This document shows positions 12,288 to 23,450 of a stretch of 64,000 nucleotides of DNA, one piece after another. The translations under genes were made by a program, and so were the position numbers. The notes beneath the pieces were generated by a model. The model saw only the letters and a program-made list of their open reading frames with translations. It was not told where the DNA came from and made no database searches. The stretch spans positions 7,140,163 through 7,204,162 of the forward strand of contig JAJEKV010000028.1 in the NCBI GenBank assembly GCA_021234155.1, written 5' to 3'. The stretch's first letter is position 1. Each line of letters opens with the position of its first letter. The stretch comes from Isoetes taiwanensis. Taxonomy: Eukaryota; Streptophyta; Lycopodiopsida; Isoetales; Isoetaceae.

Positions 12288-13429
12288 GTTTGTGTTTGTG
12301 CAAACGTGCCAAACATAAAAATAAATCCCCTCTTGTTTTTCTCGAATTGCACGCAGGCTTAGGTTTGAAATATGCTTGGGCATATTATCATGGTAGCATT
12401 TATCATGAAAAACTACCATTAATGTATGGTCATAGTCTTCCCTAATGATAATGTTCTGGCTCTGACGTATTGATACTCCATGAGGAAGACTCTATCATAC
12501 TTGTGCACACACTGCTCCAATCCAAAGGTTCAATCCTCCTCAACATCATGAGTAAATTGCAAACACGACACATTCTCCAATCCAAAGGTTAAGTACTGCT
12601 CAACACGAGTGAATCGCAGCAACAATTGTGTGACGATAGATTTGCACTGCCCATGAGGGCAGATTTAACCAAAAACACATGACGGCAACCCATGCAAAAG
12701 CCTTTGTTTTACTTGGGAGAGCACGAAATACATGGGGTCCTTGATGAACAAAGTATTGGAGTCCTCCACTTTTCAGGCAATAGACACTATCACTGTTGTG
12801 CCTTAACGATGTTTGGGTCTGAATAAAGAGCTCTTTATAACCTAGACTACCCTCCTCAAGGTCTCTATAAATTATAAGATTGGATTGGTCCCCGAATTTA
12901 GTCTCTGTGTTTGTTTAGAATAAATTTGGAGAACATAGGAGCATAGAAACAATAGAAGACATGCCATGCTCCAAGAGATACTTGAGTAAGTTCCTTGTCA
13001 TAAGCTACATGGGCTGAAAGTATGCCCCCTATATCCCATGTTCTATTAGGTCAGGTTGCCCTAGTACTTATTTTGAACGACCAAAAGCTGCGCATATTGT
13101 CTTCCTTTGCTTTTCGGTATATTTTTGCGATTTGTTAATCATTTTGCAATTATTTTTTGTTGGGGTCTACTTATGAATCGAAGCTTAAGTAAGGATAATA
13201 TTCTTAATTAGTATCATTTGTCAATGTCAATACACATAAGAAGCATGACAACCTTATAAGATGGTATAAATATTATACGTTAGATGACAAATAATCTATA
13301 GCACATTCTACGTTGCAAGTTCTTTTATACAAACTCACTTAAGGTTCCAACTGCTTCCAAACTTCCTGTTTAAGAACACATTTATTATAATCAAATGGTT
13401 GCCTTGATGTCGCCAAAGCATTTTTGCGT
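12288..13429. other. AT-rich intergenic DNA
   Basis: No gene recognised. Around 12513-12620 the phrase CTCCAATCCAAAGGTT recurs in an imperfect tandem repeat of about 60 bases. Confidence 0.4.
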
Positions 13430-14140
13430 TATCAATTGTGCCATCAAGCTTCGTAAAACTCTTATGAAAAGATATTGGAAAGAGCATCGTAATGCATGGT
13501 TTGCTCACTGGCTATAAAACAGGAACACTGCATGGTGCTTGCAAGTTTTAATGATCCTGAGCTTTTGGAACACTATCTGGTAGGCCGTTTTTTTTTTTTT
13601 AAGATATAGGATGCATTTGCCTTGGCCCAAGTCAAAACTGGTCATTATCATGCACATATAAACCACCACAGGCTATGAATTCTGACAAATAAATGGGACA
13701 ACCGCAATTGCCGCGAGAAGCGAGATTATGTGCATGTTGCTAGTTACATGTGATTGAAGATGAAAACTATACACTTCTGGAATGTCCTGCTTTTGAGATG
13801 TTAGGAATCATTATTTGGCATTAGCATTCCATTCCATTCCATGCTCCCAGACCTCTCAGAGCACCGTTTGTGCATGACTTAGCATTATATATATTTGATG
13901 TTCTAGATGCATGTATTAAATTGTTGAACTCCCAACAGTCACTATGCTTTAATGATTTCTTTTTTCCTGATTGTCTCGTATCATCACTACTGCAAAGGTT
14001 TTTTCATTGAAAACCTTTTCAGGCAGGGGTTCTTTTATCCTAGTAGTAATGGTTGTACTAGTCCATTGTATAGATCTTATGACCTCTTGGCCTTCGTGGG
14101 GATGTTAATAAATCTATTCTATTCTATTCTATTCTATTCT
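13430..14140 (+). pseudogene. 3' fragment of a LINE (copy C) with (TATTC)5 tail
   Basis: At about 13705-13800 the sequence encodes REARLCACC, then VIEDENYTLLECPAFEMLG. This is the C-terminal zinc-binding domain of a LINE reverse transcriptase (C-x2-C, H/N, C). It parallels RLCQYC, AIEDEWHALQICPAF in copy E. A stem-loop AAGGTTTT / AAAACCTT lies at 13995-14017, and the copy ends 98 bases later in five TATTC units (14115-14139). The part before 13690 is too decayed to place exactly. It meets copy D tail to tail. Confidence 0.75.
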
Positions 14141-14174
14141 TTATCCCTCTTATATAAATGTCGACCATTGACTA

Positions 14175-16195
14175 AGAATAGAATATAATAGATTTCTTAT
14201 CGTCCACGGAGATCAATCGGCCTATGGGGACACAAAAAGGAGACGCAGCAAACGTATTACTGTCCAGGTTGAAAAAAACCCCGACCCAAAGGATTTCCGG
14301 GGGAAAAACCGTGCAGGAATAAGAGTGATGTCAAACTGTACAGGCATCTATCATGAGGGGAAAGAAATATATACACATATCAGGCGAGTGCCTGAGGACC
14401 GATCTGATCCCGACGATCCATGACCTCTTGAAGGTATGATCTCAGCATCCGCACCGAGGCCGTGCTCAATATCTCATGCAGGGGCTGGCCGGGCCAGACC
14501 AGCTCAGCATAGCATGTTCAAATGTCATTATATGGCGGTACTTGTCTTCCGTAACTCCAACTTGGCAGCGTTGACAACGCCTGCCCTGGCGCGACTCCCC
14601 AATCCATCTCTCTGTCTCAATCCTGAGATGGTGCGCGCTTATGTGGATAGAGGTAATGGATCTACGCTGGGTAGATGGGTGCGCACTTAGCATTGCAGGC
14701 CTCGCTCCAGTATAGGGTTTATTGGCATTGGTAATGTGTCATCTGGACCTATTAAAGGGCACTGGCACCTATAGCTTGCTAAGGAAGCATGTATCAAGGT
14801 ACTGTTTGATGTTGTTGCAGTCTGCCTCCGTTCGCACTCGGATGCACCTGTGCTCCTACACATTCCATCTGGCCAGCTACTGAGCTCTCGTTTCCCAGCA
14901 GTAGGCCTTTAGGCGCTGAGGCCCCATTGCAACGGTGTAAGCGAGGTTAGGGAGGCGAGTATCGTCCATATTAACCACCTTCTGGAAGATCATGTGTCTA
15001 TCAAGGGCCCCCTTCTGAGGAGGCAAGAAGCTTATCTCATGCAATAATATCTGGTATGGAACTGTGGACTATCTCTAGGGCCCGAAGTAGTGAGGGAATC
15101 CACTGGGCCCCATACCTCGACCCCATATAAAAGCACAGGTTCCACTAGTACCTTGAATTGCTACGATTTGTGGGCCCAATGATATAACTCCACCTTGTAG
15201 CTATTGTTCTACATTGCATAGAGTGCCTTCTAATCTACTGCGTCTCGTAACCGGATGGAATTATCCCAGTTCATGGCATACATGAACTCCACCCCCAAAT
15301 ATTTATAAGTGGGTACCACTTTGACAGTTTAGCCAAGATAAGTGAGGTTGGGGCCCTTGGTTGGTGTGCGGATGATATGAGGATCACCTTGGTCTTGACC
15401 AAGTTGATGCACATCCATCGCCTAGCAAAATGTGTCCAGGGCATCGTGATGGCGTTGCATGTCTGCCTGAATGTGAGCCAGGAGGTCCACATCATCAGCA
15501 TAGATTAGCTGCCTGGTGATCTGATGTAGAAGTTGGGCTCCATTGCCTCTATTGTCAGCAAGTCAGCAAGCCATCTCTCCAACTAATCAATGTATAGGCC
15601 ACACAGTGTGGGAGAGAGAGGGCATCCCTGGCGGACCTCGATACTGCTCTCAAATGGTTGGTCCACTGGTTGCAACTGGCCTGAGCAAGTCTCATATAAC
15701 ATGTACACTACATTCTGCAGTTCCGCATGGACCTCCCGCTATTGCAATCTTGTTCACAGCTTTCCCTGAGCCACCGTGTCAAAAGCCTTGGCGAAGTCTA
15801 TGAAGCAGCAATATAAGTCTTGTCGACGGTTCCTGCTGTTTTCAACCAGAGTCCACAGCGTGAAGATGTGATCAATGGTTGAGTGTCGCGGCCTAAATCC
15901 CACCTGTTTGAATGTTCGTACTTCTGCTGCCTCTACCCATCTGGTTAAATGCTGCTTTGCAAACACTGAGCTGATCATGATAGTCCGGTAATTGGGACAG
16001 TGTGGGTCTCCTGCCTTGTAGATATGGATGGTCCTGCTCACTTGAGTAACTTCGCCTACATGCCGTCGAGGTCTGGCACTTTTCCATCTATGATTCCCAT
16101 GGTCCATGAACGTCAACCACAAATCGGTGCAAGCATTGAAATTATCAAGCGCTTCCGCAAGCTGTGAAACAAATGCACTCAATCTGCCACACAAT
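14175..16195 (-). pseudogene. LINE reverse transcriptase (copy D), 5'-truncated
   Basis: Reading leftward from 16194 in one open frame: a template region (KAGDPHCPNYRTIMIS), the fingers (GFRPRHSTIDHIFTLW), and motif A (CCFIDFAKAFDTV, about 15780-15815). After a frameshift come motif B (RQGCPLSPTLCGLYIDQLE, about 15580-15635) and the catalytic YADDVDLLAH (about 15480-15507). YKYLGVEFMYAMNW follows at about 15285. The zinc domain (RRCQRCQVGV, EDKYRHIMTF) is at 14500-14600, and SYLQEVMDRR at about 14420. The 3' stem-loop survives imperfectly at 14291-14310 and the TATTC tail is short (14175-14190). There is no endonuclease domain: the copy is truncated at 16195, as usual for target-primed insertion. 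Stops and frameshifts make it non-autonomous. Confidence 0.88.
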
Positions 16196-17539
16196 TAATC
16201 AATATTAAGAAACCCATCAACCTCAATACTTTTTATGTTTGCCTCATGGAAAATATGCATAGAAAAGTTCGAGTTTTGGTTCTCGTCCAACATAGAAGCA
16301 CATATAGAAGAAGCCTAGATATCTTAGAAGTCTCTGGCACCTCTTATGACCAAGAGTAGCAATATTCTCTGCCATACTAGAAGGTAATTTCATCTGCATT
16401 ACAAAGACATCTAAGGAAAGCAAATATAAAAATTAAAGAATAGAAACCAAATTACTTTTAATACCAGGCAAAGGCCTCGATATAGATCCAACAATTCAAG
16501 ATGGAACGTAGTCAAGATTGGCCAATTTCCAAACTCCAGAACCAAAAGCAATAAGCTTCAGCCAGCTCCAAGGTAGCAAGAACCCAGGGGATTCACCTAT
16601 AGATATAAGAAGGATATGCCATCTGCATGAACATGGTAGCAAAAAACCCTTAGTATACATGCTAAGCACCCCTGAAACAATACCCATTTCGACAATGTAT
16701 AGGCTTAAAACGGGCTTAGCATGATCTAAAACCTACCCCTTTTCATACATATTCGTACAAAAAAACTCAAAAAAAAAACTAGCAAAAAGGCACACCAGAG
16801 GCCACAGAAAATAAAGGCACACGAAAATTAGGGCAAGGTAATTGGATAGGAAAAAATAATTGAATTATGTTTGTATATTAGGGCAAAATTGTATTGAAAT
16901 TTATTATCCATGGAAATAGCATATGTTGTCTGGATAGTTTAGATGATGCCCCTCCGTTTAAGGTACAAGCATTTGTTAGTTTTGGAAGGGCAGCATATGA
17001 GGTTGTTGTAGCCGTTTTTGTTGTGTTTTAAAGGTTTATGTAATGTCTTTCAATTTCGTTTGCCTTTCTAATTTCTTTCAATTTGATATATTTTATACGA
17101 AAGTATGGTTTACATATGAAAAAGTTTGCATCCTGCATTTAAAAATCATTTTAAGCCTTTTCTTGTAGAATAGTTTAGCAATACATTTGCATTTAAAAAG
17201 CATTCTAACCCTTTTCTTGTAGAAGAGTTAAGCAATACGACATTGAAGAAGATAAATTTGTATACATTATGCTGAGAACTTGACTTTGCCCGTGTTCCAC
17301 TGGGATAGAACATAAAATGCATCTAGCAATTAGCAAAGAGTTGAAGACAACATATTAAACTATATTGTGCACGATACGAAGCACAAACTTAAAGCTTGAA
17401 ACATAAAATATCAAAGCCACTATATTCTAGTATCTTAAATCCATGTCACCAAGTTTAAAAGTAGCAAGAAGTTTGAAAGGAAACCCAATAACAACTTATA
17501 CAAGTTTACTGGGGTCTACAGGCAAACAGATGCGTACAT
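16196..17539. other. AT-rich intergenic DNA
   Basis: No gene recognised. Frames at 16496-16724 on both strands have no signature. Confidence 0.4.
17135..17239. repeat. 54-base imperfect tandem duplication
   Basis: The unit starting TGCATTTAAAAATCATT at 17135 recurs at 17189 with few changes. Both copies run into CTTTTCTTGTAGAA and AGCAATAC. Confidence 0.8.
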
Positions 17540-18236
17540 GTGAGGACAAAGAAAGATCACAAGGCACTTAAGCTGTACCTAGATGCTACTTTCCTGTGCA
17601 AGCTCTGGGATGCAGATGCTCTGACGCACGTTAAGCTGGCACACTATCAGCAGCAAGTCAATCCTAGGCTCACGAGAGGCCCACACCGATTATTTGTACA
17701 CCCAAACGCCTATGAAGAAGCGGCAGACTTATAGCTTCCATTCGCGACGGTGCACATCGCCCTCGCATTGAAACAGGACGTTGGGCTCGGGAAGCACGAG
17801 AGCAAAGGCTTTGCCAGTATTGCCACCAGGGAGCCATTGAGGATGAATGGCATGCCCTCCAGATCTGCCCAGCGTTTGCCCATGTCCGAGAGCGATATGT
17901 TCGATTACTAGTGCCTGGCCAGCCGTTGCATCAGTTATTGACTACGGCGTCAGTGGGTTTGTTGGGATCATACCTCCAGGAGGTTATGGATGCACGAACT
18001 TCGGTTATTGTCCTCGGGGCGGTATTGAATTGTCTATACAATTATGCGGCGATGTCGAGCATACTTATTACTTGCTAAGGTTTTCCCTCGAAAACCGCCC
18101 GGTAGGATGTTTTTAATCCATCGATGTCGCTTGTTGCTCTCTTTTTTGTTTGGGTTCCATAGGCCAATTGGTCTCCGTGGACGTCTATTCTATTCTATTC
18201 TATTCTATTCTATTCTATTCTATTCTATTCTATTCT
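17540..18236 (+). pseudogene. 3' fragment of a LINE (copy E) with (TATTC)10 tail
   Basis: The frame holding EAREQRLCQYCHQG, AIEDEWHALQICPAFAHVRE (17795-17895) is the zinc-binding C-terminus of a LINE reverse transcriptase. It is followed by LGSYLQEVMDARTSVIVLGA (about 17960-18020). Upstream, AYEEAADL (17710) matches the end of the polymerase connection region in another frame. A perfect stem-loop GGTTTTC-CCTC-GAAAACC lies at 18079-18096, and 90 bases on the element ends in ten uninterrupted TATTC units (18186-18235). It is a short 5'-truncated copy, and its intact tail and hairpin make it the freshest of the set. Confidence 0.82.
18079..18096 (+). promoter_or_regulatory. LINE 3' stem-loop (probable RT recognition element)
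   Basis: A 7-bp perfect stem, GGTTTTC and GAAAACC, with loop CCTC. Counterparts occur in copy B (3746-3764), copy C (13995-14017) and, weakened, copy D (14291-14310, minus strand). Each lies 90-100 bases before the terminal simple repeat. In other stringent-type LINEs such a hairpin is bound by the element's own reverse transcriptase; that role is inferred here. Confidence 0.55.
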
Positions 18237-18239
18237 TTT

Positions 18240-19487
18240 TGCTTTGCAAAAGAAAAACAATTGAATGAGTATCTAAAATTCACAAACCAAACAAATATAT
18301 TACGCATAGAAAAGAAAATGGACCATTATACAATGTATACATTGACGGTATCAATCTATGCTCTATGTTTCAGCTGTATCATCTGCACTATGCTCTTTGC
18401 TCATGGACATGAGATTGGCTGCAGACATGTTAACAAGAATGTGGCTCAACACCCATTAGTTGCACGTATCTATAAATTGCATTGCTAATTTGAACAAGCA
18501 AATAGCTTGAATAGACATGTATTAGCATGTAGATACTGTTGCAACATAAGGACCTTATGTGGACCTTATAGGCTGCAGAACATAATGGCATCAAAACAGC
18601 CTCTCCCTACATAATGGCATCAAAACAGCATCTCCCTACATCCACATTGCCATGCATTCTACAAGAACCTAGTCTCTATTTCAGAGCTGTACAACATGCT
18701 TGAGATACTCTCAAAGATAAATCATGATATCAAGGACGCAGAAGGTGAAGCAGAGCATTGTAAATGAGTTGAAAAATTGCAATACATAATTACAATGGTT
18801 GAGGGGTCATTAGGGGTTGAGTCGCTATTAGATTATGCCCAATGTAGTGTAAACATCTCCCATAGCTAAATGAGATGGGTTCACAAGTGGCAGTTGCTCG
18901 AGATTAGTTGATGAGGGTACTTGGTACTTACCATTTTATGATGGAATATCATAGGCTTCTACCAACAACTACCCATTGTACATCCATGGTTGATCTTCTT
19001 GCCATGATTCGCCTAGATTCCTATAAAAAACATTCATATCTAGAAAACATTCGCCAGCATAACTAATCTTGCAACTCTATTATTCGCCCGACCTTCTAAA
19101 TTATGCTTAGACAAATTTGGCCTTAAGGGCAACCCTGGTTATCACAGAAATAATAGACGGGGGATCTTGCCCGGGAGTTTCAAGAAAATTTGACAGCTCC
19201 GATGAACAAAGCTTAGAATCACGTAAACCACCAGGGAGCCAAAATTCCTGGATTTTGCCTTGATTGTTTAAAACAGGTAATTTTGGGGTTGTAGGTTTCT
19301 GGCGGCGCCGCTTACAGCACCGCCACAAGTAGATTAAAATTTTGTGTCAAAATTGAATGCCTGATGCCTCAATTAAACAACAGATTAAACCACGGCTTTC
19401 TTGATGGCCTTTGGGACTCCAAACGGAAGAGCTTGTCACACAAAGAGCTTGTCCAAACGTAATGCCAGATTGCCAGCCATAACGCAG
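18240..19487. other. AT-rich intergenic DNA
   Basis: No gene recognised. A 29-base unit, ACATAATGGCATCAAAACAG, is directly duplicated at 18580-18638. CCTTAAGGGCAACCCTGGTT near 19121 recurs with one change near 25570, which suggests a dispersed repeat. Confidence 0.4.
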
Positions 19488-19983
19488 CTATGCCTCTCCG
19501 CCATAACCTTCTTCCTCCACAAGAAGCACCAGTATATCTTTTGGGTCTTCAGTTTCCTGCATCTCGTTTCGGCTAACCCAGAAAAAATTTAGACCATGAC
19601 GATCCATGGCCGAAATGAACAAGCGCAACCCTCGCAACCTTGCAAATGTATTTGAAACTTCGACTAATAAAGCCGAACTTCGACCAATGATGCCAAAAAG
19701 TCGACCAATCAAGCAAGACAGTTGAGGATGAAGGTAATACTTCACGATCTCCTACAAGAAAGATAGATATTGGTTAGTAACAAGCAAATAGGAAAGCAAT
19801 AACATAAAGAAGGCGGTTCCCTAGCCGAAAACTTGCCTGCAACAACCAAAACAAGACTTGATCTTCAAAGAAAAGCTTCGGCGGTGAGGAAAAACATCGA
19901 TCTAAAAACAAGCTCGGATACAAGCAGCTCAAAAAGTAGATCAAATCGTCAAGCCCCTCGGCGGAATAGTGGGGCGCCATCAT
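19488..19983 (-). CDS. Two-exon gene model of unknown function (136 residues)
   Basis: Exon 1 runs from an ATG at 19983 to 19837 (49 codons, ending FWLLQ). The donor is CAG|GCAAGT, a GC-AG type intron. The acceptor is TTCTTGTAG|GAG at 19752, giving an 85-base intron and no frame change. Exon 2 (19751-19488, 87 codons plus stop) includes YYLHPQLSCLIGRLFG, LRLFISAMDRHGLNFFWV and DPKDILVLLVEEEGYG. A seven-codon upstream frame (MAELRAL) ends in a TGA overlapping the main ATG, which could dampen translation. Exon 1 is rich in hydrophobic residues but has no clear signal peptide. I recognise no family. Matching phases and tight splice consensus argue for a gene; lack of homology leaves doubt. Confidence 0.35.
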
Positions 19984-19989
19984 AAAGCT

Positions 19990-21955
19990 CGGAGCTCCGC
20001 CATAGCCCAGAAAGAAAGAAGGTTAAAAAAGGTCCCTAAAAAAAAAAAATTACGATACGCGGGTGGCGAAATTTTGGCTCCCAGTGCGTTCACGTGAGGA
20101 TTTTGCACGATTCTCGGGGTTTGGTGAAACCCTCGTACCAGCGGTTCCTAGCACAAAGTCTGCGGGCTGCAATGGAATGTAGATGATGGTAGATAAGCCC
20201 TGTTTTGTTGTCGATCGCCTGCTAGTTCTTGCCAACAGATCCAAAAATGGCCGGGTTATTGGAATCTAGGCCTAAGGCATTGAAGCAAAAGGCAATTTGG
20301 GCTATGGCAGGCTTTAAAGATCGGTAGCTTGGTGGAAGCTGTTCTTAGATTTCGGCAAGGGGACAAGCAGAATCAGCAGAATTTATGGAAGTGGTGCAGG
20401 GTCTGGCAAGATTTTACAGAAAAAAAAAAAAAAAAGCAGAGCAGATAAGATTTGATGGATCTTGCAGATGCAGTAGGAGACTTGCGTGTACCAATCGTTG
20501 GGCAAAGCTCACAAGAAATATTTTGCTCAAGACAACCACGAAAGAGGATGCAAAGAAAAATTTATGGACTTGCCACAGTTGGCAAAGGCTTGGACAGATT
20601 TTAGATATTCAAAGGTTAGACATAGAGCAGTAAGGCGGGATTTGCCAATGATAGATGCTCTATAGCCAAATGACAGAACAAGGCAGTGAAAAGAAGGCAG
20701 AATCAAGCAAGAGAATGTCTGACAAAGAATTTTGCAAGACTAGATAAGAATCAATTCTGTTTACTCAAATAAGCACTGCTCAAATATGTGCAAGACATCT
20801 TCACTATTTTTCCCTGCTTAAGAAACAGGTAAAGCCAATTTGTTTTTGCACTTGCTATTCGGACGAAATGCCTCTTAAAAAATAAAAATCTTCAGGTAAA
20901 AGCTCTATCCTCAAGCTTTGAAATTATCTGCATTATCTGCCGCTATTAGAATGAAATGCCTCTGAAAGAAATTTCTTCAAATAGAGCTCCATCCACAGGC
21001 TTTGAAAATCATCTGCGTTGTCTCCACAAACGCTTCAACCATGCTGCATCTGGGCTTCAATAAATCAACAACCAAGCTTCTAATGGGGAAGAAAAAACCT
21101 GATCAAAAGATCAGGTACCACCAGGAGTGCCATAATGTTGAACCTCGTTCCCCAGCCAGGACAACACCCATATAAATTCAATTGAATACCATAGCCAGAA
21201 ATAAAAAAAACTTGCACCAAAAAATCATTTTCAATTAACAGAAATCAAATACAAATCATTCCCTTGCAAGGGATCTTCAGCTCAAATATGGAGGGGGCTG
21301 CCACACCCCTCCTTGAGCACTGCCACCATGCTCCAATGAAGAACCTGAAGGGAAGAAGAAGAGGAGAGAGTATCTCCTCTAATTATTTATGCTTTACACA
21401 TGTTAATCCCCACCATTGTTTTCCACCATCGTTCTTGCCTCTTCATCTTAACCATCTACTTCCACCACTTAATCCAAGCCCTTAAAACCTAACCATTATA
21501 ATATGCCTCAAATATGCTCAATGGTCTAGAAAAACATATTGAACTACTTGTGGTTCAACACCCTTCTCCATTCAATTCACCATAGCCAATTTGTTGATCT
21601 AAGCGGAATAAAGAATCCCTGCTTCAGGATAAAGACTTCCTAGGGTTGGGTGGATAGAGATTTTTCTTACTGATCAAATTTTCTTAGTTTCTTTGTGAGT
21701 GTGCAGGTGATTCATATCAATTGGCATTTGAGCATAGCTTGATCTTGAGCAATAAATTCTTGTGCTATGGCCTCTAATTGCTTCAATGTATCAGAAAGTG
21801 ACTTATCGGCAAGCTATGCATAATGTTGGCTTTATAGCAGCTCAAATTGCTTTTCCTCTGCTAGCTAGTCACACCAATTACTAGAGGCAGCTAGAGCATC
21901 TAACAATTGCATATAATTTCTTGCTAGATCCCGCACATATAAATATTGCCATGAA
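19990..21955. other. Intergenic DNA with a small duplication
   Basis: A minus-strand frame (20244-20050) and a plus-strand frame (21264-21485) are open but unassigned. A roughly 86-base imperfect tandem duplication starts at about 20863 and 20949 (CGAAATGCCTCTTAAA and TGAAATGCCTCTGAAA). Confidence 0.4.
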
Positions 21956-21959
21956 TGAT

Positions 21960-22345
21960 TTTTTGCTACCTCCACTACCAAGTAACCCTCCGATTGAAAT
22001 TCCTCCTCCACGTCCTATTCAAGATTTGGTTATTTCCGTCGATGTTGAAAATAACTCCAAGAGAGATAGATTGTGCGAGTGGCTCGAGAATCTGGCTTAA
22101 AACCAATACAGGTTATCAATTTCTTGGGAATTTGGGAGAAGTTCTTTGAACGCATCAAGGTATTAGAACAAGGAAAATTACAAGCCATGGACATTTATCT
22201 TGACGATCAAGCGCATGTTTGGTGGCAGGGAAGGAGACAAATGGAGCCTCGGATTAACCTCTGGTCTAAGTTTGAACATTCTGAAGCAAATTATTTACCT
22301 GCCAACTGTTATATAATTCTACAGAAGAATTATGGACCTTAATAC
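21960..22345 (+). pseudogene. Ty3/gypsy-type gag fragment
   Basis: The frame from about 22073 encodes WEKFFERIKVLEQGKLQ, then IYLDDQAHVWWQGRR and RINLWSKFEHSEANYLPAN. This is the conserved retrotransposon gag segment (hydrophobic, WW near its end, LW-x-x-F). Upstream residues are split over two frames. The frame stops at 22340, just where a tandem repeat joins it to an L1-type reverse transcriptase. No capsid zinc knuckle or protease was seen. Confidence 0.6.
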
Positions 22346-22460
22346 CAATGCCTATTCGGCTCTGTCTACAGAAGAATTATGGGCCTTAATACCAATGCCT
22401 ATTATATAATTCTACAGAAGAATTATGGGCCTTAATACCAATGCCTATTCGGCTCTGTCT
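22319..22460. repeat. Three copies of a roughly 46-base unit
   Basis: The unit ACAGAAGAATTATGGGCCTT, continuing AATACCAATGCCTATT(CGGCTCTGTCT), appears at about 22319, 22367 and 22412. The second copy ends differently (ATATAATTCT). It sits at the junction between the gag fragment and the L1 fragment. Confidence 0.8.
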
Positions 22461-22848
22461 ATTAATGGTACTCCAACTGATTTTTTTCCCATTAAAAAAG
22501 GAGCCAGACAAGATTGCAATTTGGCACTTTATCTTTTCCTAACAGTGGCTGAAATGCTAGCCAGACTCAAGTTTTGCCTGCAAAACTCACAACAGATTAC
22601 AGGGCTTCAAATGCCAAACTCGGATAAACAGCTTACCTTGCTCCAATATGCTGATGATACCTTCATAATGCTAAAAGCTGGGAACTTGATAACTTCTTTA
22701 ACTGCATCCATATTTTTTGGATTGCCTCTGGTGTTTTCCTTAATATTAATAAGTGTTCCATTCTTTGCGATAACTCTGATCTGGCAATCAACATGAGAGA
22801 CATTAAAATTGTCCAGCCAAATGAGGCTATTATACTCTTAGGCCTGCC
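22425..22848 (+). pseudogene. L1-type LINE reverse transcriptase fragment
   Basis: Motif B region: SINGTPTDFFPIKKGARQDC, then YLFLTVAEML. Motif C: LQYADDTFIML, with the catalytic YADD intact. After a frameshift near 22680 the frame continues with FLNINKCSILC and ends EAIILLGLPV, the LGLP motif typical of plant L1 elements. Homology stops exactly at 22848, where a sequence beginning TGTCATG starts: an LTR element interrupts the LINE. This family differs from copies A to E. Confidence 0.75.
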
Positions 22849-23049
22849 TGTCATGAACCTACGAGAAAACAAGAAAAATACTTGAAAAATACGTGAGAAA
22901 TACGGAGGAAATACGCTAAGATCGACGAAGAATATAATATATGGACAAGAATCAGGAGTATAATGGCTCGAAGGCAACCAGGAACACGAGACAGGTGCCT
23001 AGAAGGCTCAAGGCTGGCATTGAATCAGAATGGTTGGACAAGAAGGAGG

Positions 23050-23151
23050 TGCCTCTTTATATATCTAGGCCGACGGTCAGGATCACGCCACTCCAATGGA
23101 TGAAATCACGCCAAATGTTGCGCTGCATGTAGATTCTAGAATATTCTAGAA
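23050..23151 (-). promoter_or_regulatory. LTR promoter: heat-shock element palindrome and TATA box
   Basis: TTCTAGAATATTCTAGAA at 23134-23151 is a perfect 18-base palindrome made of four alternating TTC/GAA units, the consensus bound by heat-shock factors. Reading leftward on the minus strand, TATATAAAG follows about 75 bases downstream (about 23054-23063). Spacing and order fit an LTR U3 promoter. A second copy at 23314-23331 keeps three of the four units. Confidence 0.55.
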
Positions 23152-23450
23152 CCTCCTGGGAACAACCCTTCATATGAAGAAGACATGAGGGAATGTCTTC
23201 AATAAGTATTGGTAGTGCATTTGGCAACGATGCTTGACTCGCAACTACAAGGCTGCGAGTTCAAACCTTCGTGCATTACTTTATTGCATCTGTGTGACGA
23301 CCATATACGAATGTTTTAGAATATTCTAGAACCTTCGGGAACGGCCTTGCATATGAGGAAGATGTGAGGGAATGTCTTCAACAAGTATTGGTAGTACACT
23401 TGGCAAAGATGCTTGACTCGCAACTAGAAGGTTGCGAGTTTAAATTTTGC
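23134..23450. repeat. Tandem duplication inside the LTR, about 177-base unit
   Basis: Each unit holds the heat-shock palindrome, GAGGGAATGTCTTCAA, AAGTATTGGTAGT and a hairpin. The second hairpin, ACTCGCAAC-TAGAAG-GTTGCGAGT (23416-23439), has a perfect 9-bp stem; the first (23237-23260) has one mismatch. Units start at about 23134 and 23314. Confidence 0.75.

Noticed and set aside
23213-23275. tRNA-like sequences (A-box TGGCAACGATG, B-box GTTCAAACCT) in the duplicated LTR region
   Set aside because: The apparent anticodon arm has an 11-base loop and no acceptor stem can be formed. The segment is better explained as an LTR hairpin. No tRNA is annotated.
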